Below are positions 1 through 7,886 of a stretch of DNA of 64,000 bases, one piece after another. Position numbers and translations under genes: made by a program. Location: NCBI RefSeq assembly GCF_000705555.1, contig NZ_JMQN01000018.1:62001-126000 (forward strand), read 5' to 3'. The notes beneath the pieces are model-generated. The model ran no database searches, had not been told where the DNA came from, and saw only the letters and a list, made by a program, of their open reading frames with translations. Position 1 is the stretch's first letter, and each line of letters begins with the position of its first letter. The DNA comes from Marinobacterium lacunae. GTDB lineage: Bacteria > Pseudomonadota > Gammaproteobacteria > Pseudomonadales > Balneatricaceae.

Positions 1-149
1 GGAAACAGCAGGAAGTTGGCGCCGTGCCCGAGCGCAGCGTCAACCATTTCCTGAATCTTGGCGCGGTAGTTATCCCAGTTGCCGATAAACTCGATCGGAT
101 ACTGGGCCGCCGCCAGCGTCACAATGCGGTTGCTGCCTGCGTCACTCAC
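1..149 (-). CDS. Carbon-nitrogen hydrolase (nitrilase superfamily), N-terminal part only
   Basis: Only the first 49 codons are inside the window; the gene runs off the left edge. The peptide begins MSDAGSNRIVTLAAAQYPIE and continues to a segment ending GHGANFLLF. This is the usual first strand and helix of nitrilase-fold amidohydrolases, just before the catalytic Glu region. The GTG start at 147-149 overlaps the TGA of the upstream GNAT gene by four bases (GTGA), so translational coupling is likely. GNAT and C-N hydrolase domains in this order also occur as one fused protein in other bacteria, which supports a joint role. The substrate is unknown. Confidence 0.75.
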   Translation of the reverse strand, partial: MSDAGSNRIVTLAAAQYPIEFIGNWDNYRAKIQEMVDAALGHGANFLLF

Positions 150-739
150 GTCAGTACCTTGCTGTAAAACTGCATCGGCTTTTCGCTCTCGACCGGCTGG
201 TCGATATCCTTCCAGTTGAAGCCGGTCACCAGATCAGGGCACGGCTCGTAGCCGAAGCGGTGCCAGATCTCATCCAGCGGGCGGTAATCGGCAGGTCTTA
301 GTGGATGATCCTCCGGGCGCTGCACGGCGCAGAACACGCTGTAGCGCTTGCCCAAGGCGCGGGCCTGCGCTTCGCGTTCGCTGAAAAAGGCCTTGTAGAG
401 CCCGCCGCCGCGGTATTCCGGCAGCAGTACCGATTCGGCACAATAGAAATAAGCATCAACATCCAGTGCCGCCTGCTCGAACGGCTTGCGGAAGGCTTCG
501 GTCTCATCGCCAAGGGCAAGGCCGGTGGAAGCACCTACGACCTTGTCGCCATCGAGCGCCAGCACACAGACGGCGGTATCGGTCTCGACATAGGTGCGCA
601 GGTAGCGCGCCTCGTATTCGAGCGAGCCGTCATAGAGGTAGGGAAAGTCGCGAAACACGCGGATGCGCAATGCCGCCACATGCTCAAGCCAGGGCTCAAG
701 CTCGGCACCGCGCAGGGTCAAAACTCGGGTCGTTTTCAT
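146..739 (-). CDS. GNAT family N-acetyltransferase
   Basis: A 197-residue protein with the GNAT acetyl-CoA pyrophosphate-binding segment around residues 105-130 (VLLPEYRGGGLYKAFFSERE). The preceding beta strand carries VVGASTGLAL. Members transfer an acetyl group from acetyl-CoA to an amine; the acceptor here cannot be read from sequence. The gene starts nine bases after the SnoaL-like gene and overlaps the downstream C-N hydrolase by four bases, so the three probably share a transcript. Sequence context suggests small-molecule amine or amide metabolism, which is inference. Confidence 0.75.
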   Translation of the reverse strand: MKTTRVLTLRGAELEPWLEHVAALRIRVFRDFPYLYDGSLEYEARYLRTYVETDTAVCVLALDGDKVVGASTGLALGDETEAFRKPFEQAALDVDAYFYCAESVLLPEYRGGGLYKAFFSEREAQARALGKRYSVFCAVQRPEDHPLRPADYRPLDEIWHRFGYEPCPDLVTGFNWKDIDQPVESEKPMQFYSKVLT

Positions 740-748
740 GTGCGCAGT

Positions 749-1156
749 TTAGCTAACCTGCGCAACCCAGTCATTGAGGTTGTAGTAGTTGCTGATGCGG
801 GCAATCTGGCCGTTGCGCACTTCGAAAAAGGCGCCCGCCGGCAGGCGGTAGGTCTGCCCTTGCGCTTTGGGCAACCCCTCGTCATCGGCAATGTATTCAC
901 CGAGCACGACAAATTCGGCAGCCGCTCGACGACCGTCGGCACTGCTCATGATCGAGATCTCCACCAGCTGCTCGCGGTAACAGCGGTTCATCTTGTCCAT
1001 GAAACGGGCAAAGGCGTCGCGTCCGACCTGACGCTCGCCCTGGTTGATATCGTGCACCACATCCTCGGCCAGCAGGCTCAGAAAGCCGCTCATGTCGCCC
1101 TGGTTGAATGTACGGTAGTACTCGAAAATGAGTGCTTCGGTTGCCGCTCTGCTCAT
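749..1156 (-). CDS. SnoaL-like / ketosteroid isomerase-related protein (NTF2 fold)
   Basis: A 135-residue protein starting MSRAATEALIFEYYRTFNQG. It has the pattern of small NTF2-fold SnoaL-like proteins: an N-terminal helix, FLSLLAEDVVHDINQGE, and a C-terminal strand pair (FFEVRNGQIARISNYYNLNDW). I chose the ATG at 1156 rather than an in-frame codon at 1195 because the family begins close to this helix and a GAGTGAGA stretch lies just upstream. Such proteins may be isomerases, hydratases or non-enzymatic binders, and the reaction here is unknown. It sits between the exporter gene and the GNAT/hydrolase pair, with a 128-base gap upstream. Confidence 0.7.
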   Translation of the reverse strand: MSRAATEALIFEYYRTFNQGDMSGFLSLLAEDVVHDINQGERQVGRDAFARFMDKMNRCYREQLVEISIMSSADGRRAAAEFVVLGEYIADDEGLPKAQGQTYRLPAGAFFEVRNGQIARISNYYNLNDWVAQVS

Positions 1157-1284
1157 CGTCGTTCTCACTCTGCTAAATGCGGATCGGATAGGCAATCATG
1201 CCGCTGGATAAGATCGCACACTGTCGAGTATGCGACGTATTTGGGCCTTAAATTCCCGCGCGATACATCCATACCCGTTTTCGG

Positions 1285-1611
1285 TCAGGCCGTCGTTTCG
1301 CCAAACAGCTTCAACCCGACCACACCGGCCACGATCATGCCGATGCAGAGCATTCGGATCAGGCCGCCCGGCTCCTGCATGAAGAGTATGCCGACCACCG
1401 CCAGTGCCGAGGCACCGATACCGGACCAGACCGCATAGGCGGTGCCGACCGGTATCGTGCGCATAGCAAGCGACAGCAGGGTAAGGCTGACCAGTATCAG
1501 CACACCGGTCAGCAGCGACGGCCAAAGCCGGGTAAAGCCGTCGCTGTACTTCAAACCAATCGCCCACAGGCACTCGAGAATGCCCGCGATCAACAGATAA
1601 ACCCACCCCAC
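1285..1611 (-). CDS. sugE: SMR family transporter, Gdx/SugE type
   Basis: A 108-residue, four-helix small multidrug resistance protein. The membrane-embedded Glu at residue 13 (AGILECLWAIGLKYSDGF) is the proton/substrate-coupling residue, and the WAIGLKY-GFTRLWPS signature and PVGTAYAVWSGIG loop are typical of the SugE/Gdx branch. Characterised Gdx proteins export guanidinium in exchange for protons; other SMR branches export quaternary ammonium drugs. It starts 20 bases after the demethylase heme subunit gene, so it is probably in that operon. It might then export a methylated or guanidino compound, which is inference. I see no guanidine riboswitch upstream. Confidence 0.85.
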   Translation of the reverse strand: MGWVYLLIAGILECLWAIGLKYSDGFTRLWPSLLTGVLILVSLTLLSLAMRTIPVGTAYAVWSGIGASALAVVGILFMQEPGGLIRMLCIGMIVAGVVGLKLFGETTA

Positions 1612-1631
1612 TGTGTGCTCCTCAAGTCCGA

Positions 1632-2651
1632 TCAGTTAGCCGGATCAAAACGGGAGAGCCACTCCACCAGCATCGGGTGGTAGCGGGTCAGCCCCTTGTA
1701 CTCGATCAGCTCCGGCGGCAGGCTCTTCATGACGCGGTGCATCCGCTTCGCCCACTCGGGGTTGGTCACCAGATCGTTCATGCTGATCAGGTAGGTGCGG
1801 ATGCTGAACATCAGCGCGTTGCTGCGCGACATGCGATCCAACACCTGCAGTTCGACGCGCAGATGCACCTTCTCGCCCACGTTATCAGGTGTGACGCTCG
1901 CGCGATCGGTACCCCACTGCGGATAGGTTTCCGGTGAGGTATCCATGCGGGCGTTGATAGTCAGGGTCCAGTTCAGACGACGCACAGGGCGCCCCTGCGA
2001 AATCGCACAGAGGTATTTCAGTGCGCGATCGAATACGCCCATACCGTGCGCCAGCGGAACCGGGCCGTGCCACTCCTTGAAGCTCATGCCGGCATCGAAC
2101 GCCAGCGACCAGTCGGCCGGACAGGTGACGATACCGGCATCGAGGAACAGATCACCATCGCGCTGATCGAGCAGGGCAAAGTCGCCCTGAACCTGGCGGC
2201 CGATATACTCCATCGGAGGCATCGGCAGGGTGCTGCTGTCGCCGAAGGTGAAGCTGTCCTTGATATTGAGCAGCTTGTTTTCCCAGGTCCAGTGATCACC
2301 CTCACGCTCCAGGCTGAAGTGCTCCGGATAGTCGGCCGCGAAGCAGGTCATGACGCGGTCGATCATGTCCCAGCAGGCCAGATCCATATGCGGCATTGCC
2401 AGACAGCGCTTGGGATTCTCTTTCAATACCAGATCACGCTCATGCATTTCGGAGAGATAGTGCTCGTCGATATCGAGCAGGTGTTCGTAAACGCTGCCCT
2501 CGGGCCCCGGTGTGACATGGGGTTCTATATTCACCGAATACATGTACTCATCTTCGGGGAACGGAAAGGGAAAGCGTGCAATTGCGCCGGGGCTGTTGCT
2601 ATAGGTGAAGTCGTCCCGGAAGCTTTGAATCGGTTTAGGTGACATGCGCAT
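1632..2651 (-). CDS. Heme-dependent oxidative N-demethylase, heme (alpha) subunit, DUF3445
   Basis: A 339-residue protein of the DUF3445/HODM alpha family. Recognisable stretches are FPFPEDEYMYSVNIEPHV near the N terminus, DQRDGDLFLDAGIVTCPADW near residue 165 and TINARMDTSPETYPQWGTD near residue 230. In the characterised Pseudomonas mendocina enzyme this subunit binds heme in a PAS-like fold and oxidatively demethylates dimethylamine, with electrons from a flavin/2Fe-2S partner. The start has a GGAG eight bases upstream. The genes immediately before it encode the matching reductase and a DmmA-like protein. The true substrate may be another N-methyl compound. Confidence 0.85.
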   Translation of the reverse strand: MRMSPKPIQSFRDDFTYSNSPGAIARFPFPFPEDEYMYSVNIEPHVTPGPEGSVYEHLLDIDEHYLSEMHERDLVLKENPKRCLAMPHMDLACWDMIDRVMTCFAADYPEHFSLEREGDHWTWENKLLNIKDSFTFGDSSTLPMPPMEYIGRQVQGDFALLDQRDGDLFLDAGIVTCPADWSLAFDAGMSFKEWHGPVPLAHGMGVFDRALKYLCAISQGRPVRRLNWTLTINARMDTSPETYPQWGTDRASVTPDNVGEKVHLRVELQVLDRMSRSNALMFSIRTYLISMNDLVTNPEWAKRMHRVMKSLPPELIEYKGLTRYHPMLVEWLSRFDPAN

Positions 2652-2662
2652 AATTGTTGCTC

Positions 2663-3613
2663 CTACAGATCGAGTACCAGTCGTTTACCTGCAGCACGGG
2701 ATACACAGGGCATCATGCAGTTGCCCTTTTCCCGTTCCGCTGCGGTGAGGAATTCATCGCGATGTTCGATATCGCCGGACACCACCGGGGTGAGACACTG
2801 ACCGCAGACTCCGCCTCGACACAGGCTGGTGACCGGAACATCGGCCTCCTCCAGTGCCTCCAGCAGGCTGGTATCAGCAGCCACCTTCAGGGTCCGGCCA
2901 CTACGCGAGAGTTCCACCTCAAACGGGTTACCCGGTTGCGGTGCCGCAAAGGCCTCGAAATGGATGTAACTGGCGGGCCAGCCCAGTTCGGCTGCCACCT
3001 CCTGAACGCCTGCGATCAGCGACTGCGGGCCGCAGATGTAGGCATGGCTGCCACGGGGCTGATCGCTGAGCAGCTCACGCAGGTCGCAGCGCGCTCCGGC
3101 GTCCGCGTCGTACAGGAAACAGCGCTCTCCCAATGACTGCTGTAACTGCTCGCGGTAGGCTCCGGTCTGCTTGCCGCGATAGAGATAGTGCAGCTCGTAG
3201 TGGGCACCCTCGCGCTCAAGCTCCGGCAGGTAGGACATGAACGGCGTAATGCCGACGCCACCAGCAATCAGGATATGCTTGCTCGCCTGCCACAACGGCG
3301 AGAACAGGTTGGCAGGCGGTGTTATCCACAGCTCATCGCCCACTTTCACCTGTTCGTGCATGTAGCGCGATCCACCGCGGGAGTGCTCCTGCAGCCGCAC
3401 GGCGATGCGATAGCAGCCGCCATCGCGCGGATCACTGAGCAGGGAATAGGCGTTGCGATGGGGGCGCGGCGTATCCGGCATCTCCACCACCACGTGGCTG
3501 CCGGGAGAGAACGGCATCAGTTCTGCGTCCACGGCTTTGAGTTGAAACTCCCGGATCAGTGGCGCCACCTGTTCGATGCCGGTGACCTGCACCCGAATCT
3601 TGTCGATACTCAT
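2663..3613 (-). CDS. FMN/2Fe-2S oxidoreductase, N-demethylase reductase subunit
   Basis: A 316-residue phthalate-dioxygenase-reductase-like protein. It has a flavin domain (HRNAYSLLSDP), an NAD(P)H domain (IAGGVGITPFMSYL) and a C-terminal plant-type 2Fe-2S ferredoxin domain with CRGGVCGQC plus a fourth Cys in NCMMPCVSR. It would carry electrons from NAD(P)H to the HODM heme subunit encoded 11 bases downstream. Its start overlaps the stop of the upstream DmmA-like gene by one base (TGATG), which indicates a tight operon. Standing alone it could be called vanillate demethylase reductase, but the neighbours point to HODM. Confidence 0.85.
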   Translation of the reverse strand: MSIDKIRVQVTGIEQVAPLIREFQLKAVDAELMPFSPGSHVVVEMPDTPRPHRNAYSLLSDPRDGGCYRIAVRLQEHSRGGSRYMHEQVKVGDELWITPPANLFSPLWQASKHILIAGGVGITPFMSYLPELEREGAHYELHYLYRGKQTGAYREQLQQSLGERCFLYDADAGARCDLRELLSDQPRGSHAYICGPQSLIAGVQEVAAELGWPASYIHFEAFAAPQPGNPFEVELSRSGRTLKVAADTSLLEALEEADVPVTSLCRGGVCGQCLTPVVSGDIEHRDEFLTAAEREKGNCMMPCVSRAAGKRLVLDL

Positions 3614-4176
3614 CAGACCAGCTCCTCCGTCTCAGGCAACTCCGAGGGATTCTCGGCGTTGATCTGCACACCGACATAGGCCGCGTGCAGCTTGGAGTAG
3701 TGATCGCGCACCAGCAGCCACCGGCCGCAGCCCGAGCAGGTGTGCGGCGAGTGGGTGACATCCTCGGTGATGGCATAACAGTGGGTGCAGAACAGCCGGC
3801 GTGTGTTGTTGACCGGCTCGCACATCTGGATCTGTTCGTCGGCAAATCCCTGGCTGCGCGCCAGATTGCGGATATCCCACAGGAACGCCTCGTTCCCGGC
3901 GATATACACTGCACTGGAGATCGGCGCATCCATCAGCGCAGACCCAACCGTCTCGGCCAGCTGCGCCATCGGGTATATGCCCTTGTCCGTATCGACCACG
4001 GTCGCCCCTTGTGTGAATACCAGCACCTCTTGCTGTGATTCGGACACTTGAGCTATCAGCGCCTCCAGCGCCGGCAACCCGTCATCGCTGGCGATGAACA
4101 GGTGCAGCTGCGCCCTGGGTTGGACAGCCACAGGCGCGTAGGTCGGACGACTTTTGATAAGCGGTTCTATCCTCAT
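3613..4176 (-). CDS. DmmA-like dimethylamine monooxygenase subunit
   Basis: A 187-residue protein resembling the DmmA-like subunit found with HODM enzymes. The N-terminal part lacks recognisable motifs. The C-terminal part has a probable four-Cys metal site (CTHCYAITEDVT, then CSGCGRWLLVRDHYSK) followed by a conserved-looking LHAAYVGVQINAE segment. I chose the ATG at 4176 because AAGG lies just upstream; an ATG at 4212 is possible but has no visible ribosome site. It is the first gene of the demethylase operon and is preceded by the nested dyad at 4273-4307. The family call rests on motif memory and on context. Confidence 0.7.
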   Translation of the reverse strand: MRIEPLIKSRPTYAPVAVQPRAQLHLFIASDDGLPALEALIAQVSESQQEVLVFTQGATVVDTDKGIYPMAQLAETVGSALMDAPISSAVYIAGNEAFLWDIRNLARSQGFADEQIQMCEPVNNTRRLFCTHCYAITEDVTHSPHTCSGCGRWLLVRDHYSKLHAAYVGVQINAENPSELPETEELV

Positions 4177-4272
4177 GACCTTACCTTTGATTTTCTGATG
4201 GGTGTAAGTCATGGGGGCACGGCGTTGATCACCCTCACCCAGAAGACGCCAGCCCCGAAGACATTACTTAAA

Positions 4273-4307
4273 GGATATTTTATTTCCCTGAGGGAAAGGC
4301 AATATCC
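4273..4307. promoter_or_regulatory. Nested inverted-repeat operator candidate upstream of the N-demethylase genes
   Basis: Two perfect dyads share one centre at base 4290. The inner arms are TTTCCCT and AGGGAAA around a single G. The outer arms are GGATATT and AATATCC, separated from the inner arms by three non-complementary bases on each side. On the minus strand a TTGCCT and a TAAAAT flank the inner dyad, so a regulator bound here would overlap a plausible promoter of the 4176-1632 operon. The loop is too small for an RNA hairpin of the inner dyad, so a protein-binding site is more likely. The XRE-cupin regulator at 5204 is the obvious candidate binder (inference). Confidence 0.55.
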
Positions 4308-4447
4308 GCACCAGAAGCTGCAACCATTTGATTGGTAAGGAAATCGGAAAAAGTAGCGCGTTCAGGAAAAACAAAGACTAACCAAAACGGTGCACCGGCC
4401 CGGAATCGGGCATTGAGTTGATGCACCCAGGAAGCCGGTAGAGGGGT

Positions 4448-5017
4448 TCAGTCCTGTGATTCACTGGTGTTTGTCTCTTCTGGCCAGAGCAGCTTTTGTG
4501 CCCGTCCGCCCTCGCGAAAACCGAAGCAGGTGTTCATCACCATCGATTTCTCCGTGTCGGAACGGTTAAACCCCGGCGTGTGCTGCAGGTGATAGCCCCG
4601 GATGGTCTGAATGGCGGCCGTGGCCAGCACCGGCAACAGTTCGGTCAGATGGGTACAGCCGGTGGAGCGCCCGATCGCCTTCTTGGCATCATCCATCCAG
4701 CCGGAGCGTATTCTGAGCCCGATCAGCGCCGCATACTGCGCTGCCGCCATCGGACAATCCTGATAGGGGGTGTCGTCCATGCCCGCCCGGGCATCGACGA
4801 TGGTCAACTGATCATCCACCGTCAGCGTCAGGACCATGTTATGCAGGTACCCACCCGGTGCAATGGCGCCCCGGTCGGGCAGCTTCATTTCGTAGCTTTT
4901 GGTATCGCGCAGGATACCCTCCACCTCCCACAGGCCATCTTCACGTCGATAGCCCTGAACATCGATACTGCGCTTGTGCAGGGGGGTTCTTTTCACCGGA
5001 CTCTGTACACCGGACAT
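4448..5017 (-). CDS. DUF2889 domain protein
   Basis: A 189-residue protein matching DUF2889 by its pattern: RTPLHKRSIDVQGYRREDG, LWEVEGILRDTKSYE, then an all-beta stretch (NMVLTLTVDDQLTIVDARAG) and a Cys-containing GRSTGCTHLTELLPVLATAA. No biochemical function is established for the family to my knowledge. The ATG at 5017 has AAGGA eight bases upstream and is preferred to a GTG at 5035. It is divergent from the XRE-cupin regulator gene. It precedes the demethylase operon with a 270-base gap, which holds a small GC hairpin (4398-4411) and the dyad at 4273-4307, so it may be a separate transcript. Confidence 0.7.
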   Translation of the reverse strand: MSGVQSPVKRTPLHKRSIDVQGYRREDGLWEVEGILRDTKSYEMKLPDRGAIAPGGYLHNMVLTLTVDDQLTIVDARAGMDDTPYQDCPMAAAQYAALIGLRIRSGWMDDAKKAIGRSTGCTHLTELLPVLATAAIQTIRGYHLQHTPGFNRSDTEKSMVMNTCFGFREGGRAQKLLWPEETNTSESQD

Positions 5018-5203
5018 CGGCACTTCCTTATTCACTCTGTTATCTACAGCAACAATTTATAAAAACACATACGTTAAACCACAGGGGCATTCAAGCCTTA
5101 CCGGTGGAAATCCCGCGGCCATCCTGGATTCAATATAATAATTTTCTTTGCAAGAACTATCGGGATACACTCTTTCGGTACACAGAACGCGGTGGGCAGG
5201 GAC

Positions 5204-5848
5204 ATGACCAAGTCACGACATATCGATGCACTGGAAAAAGGCGAGATCAGCTTCAGCCGGGATCGCAGTGACCCGCGCCTTAAACTTGAGCAGTACATCG
5301 CCATGCAGGTGAAGAGCAAACGCACCGAGCAGGGCCTCAAGATTACCGACGTCGCGCGTATCGCGGGCCTCAGCCAGGGCATGGTGAGCAAGATCGAGAA
5401 TGCGCAGGTGTCCACCAGTCTCGATACCCTGAGTCGCCTGTGTGATGCCATCGGGCTGCCGATCTCGCAGCTGTTCAGCAACTACGACCGCCCCACCGGC
5501 AGCGCCCAGATGACCAAGTCCGGCGAGGGTATGGAAGTGGTTCGCCGCGGCACCGAAAAGGGCCACACCTATCAGCTGCTCAATACCCAACGCGGGAAAA
5601 AATCCAGCTACGAGCCGTTTCTGATCACCATGGATGACGCCAGCGAGGTGTTTCCCACCTTCTCGCATCCCGGTCAGGAGTTTATCTATATCCTTAAGGG
5701 CCAGATTCTCTACCGCCACGGTAACCAGTTGTACGACATGGGCCCCGGCGACTCTCTGGCGTTCGATGCTGAAGTACCGCACGGCCCGGAGGAGCTGCGC
5801 GAGGTACCGCTTCAGTTGCTGTCGTTCATACTCTACGACGACCGTTAA
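5204..5848 (+). CDS. XRE family transcriptional regulator with cupin domain
   Basis: A 214-residue protein. An N-terminal helix-turn-helix (about residues 28-90: LKITDVARIAGLSQGMVSKI, then STSLDTLSRLCDAIGLPISQ) is followed by a C-terminal cupin barrel (about 130-205: HPGQEFIYILKGQILYRHG, GPGDSLAFDAEVPHGPEEL). XRE-cupin proteins usually sense a small ligand in the cupin and control adjacent catabolic genes. Divergent orientation from DUF2889 and the demethylase operon suggests it controls them. I prefer ATG 5204, though the in-frame GTG at 5192 is possible. The gene ends ten bases before the convergent glycerate kinase gene. Confidence 0.85.
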   Translation: MTKSRHIDALEKGEISFSRDRSDPRLKLEQYIAMQVKSKRTEQGLKITDVARIAGLSQGMVSKIENAQVSTSLDTLSRLCDAIGLPISQLFSNYDRPTGSAQMTKSGEGMEVVRRGTEKGHTYQLLNTQRGKKSSYEPFLITMDDASEVFPTFSHPGQEFIYILKGQILYRHGNQLYDMGPGDSLAFDAEVPHGPEELREVPLQLLSFILYDDR

Positions 5849-5857
5849 GTACCTCGT

Positions 5858-7000
5858 TTACACCTTTCGGCAGCGCCAGTACGCCGCCAGGTTTCGAGCA
5901 CACAGTTTCAGGTTACGCTCCGCGTCGGCGAGCGCCTCATCCAGCGAGACGACACCCGGCAATATCGGGAACACCGCGGCTATCCCCGCCTCCTCCAGCT
6001 GTTTCAGCACCGCCAACTCCGTGGGCACCGCACCGCCCACGGCGATGCATGGCACTTTTTTTTGTCGTGCACGCCGGGCCACGCCGACTGGCGTCTTGCC
6101 CCGCGCACTCTGAGTATCGATTCTGCCCTCACCGGTGATCACCAGCTGTGCGTTCTGCAACTGGCGATCCATATCAACTGCATCGAGGATGATCTCGATA
6201 CCGGGCTTGAGCTCAGCGTTCAGAAATGCCAGAAAAGCAGCCCCTAAACCACCAGCGGCCCCGGCGCCGGGCGTAGCCTCCACCTCTCGCCCGAGGCTTG
6301 AGGCGATCAAGCGTGCAAACCGGGCCAGTACCGCATCCATCTTTTCAACCAGCGCATCGTCGGCCCCCTTCTGCGGGCCGAATACCGCCGAGGCCCCCTC
6401 TGGACCGGTCAGCGGGTTATCCACATCACAGGCAACTTCAAACGTAACCTCCGTCAGGCGCCTGTCCATGCCATCCAGTTCGATGCGGGCAAGATTCGCA
6501 AGGCCTGCTGGCCCCGGCCCAATAGGTTTGCCCTCGTCATCGAGCAGCCCGACACCGAGAGCCTGCAGCATACCGGCGCCGCCGTCGTTGGTAGCACTGC
6601 CGCCAAGCCCGATAATGATATGCCGCGCACCGGCCTCCACGGCCGAGAGTATCAGCTCCCCCGTGCCCCGCGTGGTGGCGTGCCAGGGGTCGCGCTGTGC
6701 CCGGGGTACGAGATCAAGCCCCGAGGCAGCTGCACATTCAATCACGGCCCGAGACGCGTCCAGCCGACCCCAAAAAGCCTCAACCGGCTCACCCAGAGGC
6801 CCCGTCGTCAGACGGGTCACCCAATCGCCCCCAGTTGCCGCTACCAGCGCTCCGGTGGTGCCCTCACCACCATCGGCCAATGGCAGCTCGACCAGCTGTG
6901 TATCGGGACTAATGCTGCGCCACCCCTCAGCCAGCGCCCGAGCCACAGCTTCGGCACTCAAGCTTTCCTTGAATGAATCCGGTGCGATTACGACTTTCAT
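5858..7000 (-). CDS. glxK: Glycerate 2-kinase (GlxK/GarK family)
   Basis: A 380-residue type I glycerate kinase. It starts KVVIAPDSFKESLSA and carries ELPLADGGEGTTGALVAATG, a nucleotide-site region IIGLGGSATNDGGAGMLQALG, and a C-terminal LVITGEGRIDTQSARGKTP. It phosphorylates D-glycerate to 2-phosphoglycerate in glyoxylate/glycerate breakdown. The ATG at 7000 has GGAG eight bases upstream and is preferred to an in-frame GTG at 7006. The divergent neighbour is hydroxypyruvate isomerase, an enzyme of the same pathway. No glyoxylate carboligase or tartronate semialdehyde reductase gene is inside the window. Confidence 0.9.
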   Translation of the reverse strand: MKVVIAPDSFKESLSAEAVARALAEGWRSISPDTQLVELPLADGGEGTTGALVAATGGDWVTRLTTGPLGEPVEAFWGRLDASRAVIECAAASGLDLVPRAQRDPWHATTRGTGELILSAVEAGARHIIIGLGGSATNDGGAGMLQALGVGLLDDEGKPIGPGPAGLANLARIELDGMDRRLTEVTFEVACDVDNPLTGPEGASAVFGPQKGADDALVEKMDAVLARFARLIASSLGREVEATPGAGAAGGLGAAFLAFLNAELKPGIEIILDAVDMDRQLQNAQLVITGEGRIDTQSARGKTPVGVARRARQKKVPCIAVGGAVPTELAVLKQLEEAGIAAVFPILPGVVSLDEALADAERNLKLCARNLAAYWRCRKV

Positions 7001-7100
7001 CTTCACTCTCCTGCCTGCTTCAGGGTGGCCCTACCCGGGGTTGGCCTGCATAATCGGTTCCACACTAGCGCGGTTTTCTCTTTCAAGGAATCACATCACC

Positions 7101-7886
7101 ATGATCCGACTTGCGGCTAATCTGTCGATGCTGTTCTGCGAACACCCATTCATGGAGCGTTTCGACGCGGCTGCCCGCGCCGGATTTAAGGCGGTCGAAA
7201 CCCAGTTTCCCTATGCCTGGCCTGCCGAATCACAGCGGGCCGAGTTGGAGCGACTGGGGCTGAAACAAGTCCTGATCAACCTGCCAGCGGGTGACTGGGA
7301 GGCCGGTGAGCGCGGTATCGCCTGCCATCCCGATCGAGTCGAAGAGTTTCGCGCAGGCGTCGGGCAGGCCATCGAATATGCCCAGACTCTGGGTTGTACC
7401 CGCATCAACTGTCTGGCCGGTATACAACCAGCCGATGTCAGCGACGAGCAGGCACACGGGGTGTTTGTTGCCAACCTGGCCTATGCGGCCGGTCAGCTGG
7501 AAGCGGCGGGTATGGAGCTTGTGATAGAGGCGATCAATACCCGGGATATTCCCGGATTTTTCCTGCACGCCACTGATCAGGCCGCCTCCATCATCGAGCA
7601 GGTAGGCGCCAGTAATCTGGGCATCCAGTACGACATTTACCACATGCAGATGATGGGTGAAGACACCGCCGCGCAGTTTAAACGCCATCAGGGCATGATT
7701 CGCCACATCCAGTTCGCCGATGCCCCGGGCCGGCATGAACCGGGTACCGGCAGCATCGACTTCACGTCGCTGTTCAAGCTGATCGACGGCTCCCGCTACA
7801 CAGGCTGGGTCAGCTGCGAATATAAGCCCGTCGGTGACACTGCAGCCGGTCTTGGCTGGATCGACCGTTTGGGCCTTACTCCCTGA
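7101..7886 (+). CDS. hyi: Hydroxypyruvate isomerase
   Basis: A 261-residue TIM-barrel protein starting MIRLAANLSMLFCEHPFMER, typical of Hyi. Later motifs include LVIEAINTRDIPGFFLH, a metal/catalytic region GIQYDIYHMQMMGED, and HIQFADAPGRHEPGTGSIDF. It interconverts hydroxypyruvate and tartronate semialdehyde, feeding the glycerate kinase encoded divergently. The ATG has AAGGA about ten bases upstream. The stop codon abuts the stop of the convergent chemoreceptor gene, and a GGCCT/AGGCC hairpin (7872-7893) spans both stops as a possible weak terminator. Confidence 0.92.
   Translation: MIRLAANLSMLFCEHPFMERFDAAARAGFKAVETQFPYAWPAESQRAELERLGLKQVLINLPAGDWEAGERGIACHPDRVEEFRAGVGQAIEYAQTLGCTRINCLAGIQPADVSDEQAHGVFVANLAYAAGQLEAAGMELVIEAINTRDIPGFFLHATDQAASIIEQVGASNLGIQYDIYHMQMMGEDTAAQFKRHQGMIRHIQFADAPGRHEPGTGSIDFTSLFKLIDGSRYTGWVSCEYKPVGDTAAGLGWIDRLGLTP

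Noticed and set aside
844-852. GGCGGTAGG resembling an ops core
   Set aside because: It lacks the CGTG end, lies inside the SnoaL-like coding region on the opposite strand and has no polysaccharide gene downstream.
305-1438. Long plus-strand open frame across the GNAT and SnoaL-like genes
   Set aside because: It is the antisense shadow of GC-rich coding DNA. The minus-strand proteins have clear family motifs and this frame has none.
4398-4411. GCCCG/CGGGC hairpin downstream of the DUF2889 gene as a terminator
   Set aside because: The stem is only five pairs and the T-run on the minus strand starts more than ten bases later, so a terminator function is not supported.
6135-7100. In-frame N-terminal extension of hydroxypyruvate isomerase
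   Set aside because: The extension runs antisense through the glycerate kinase gene and is low-complexity Ser/Ala/Pro. The ATG at 7101 gives the normal family N terminus with a ribosome site.
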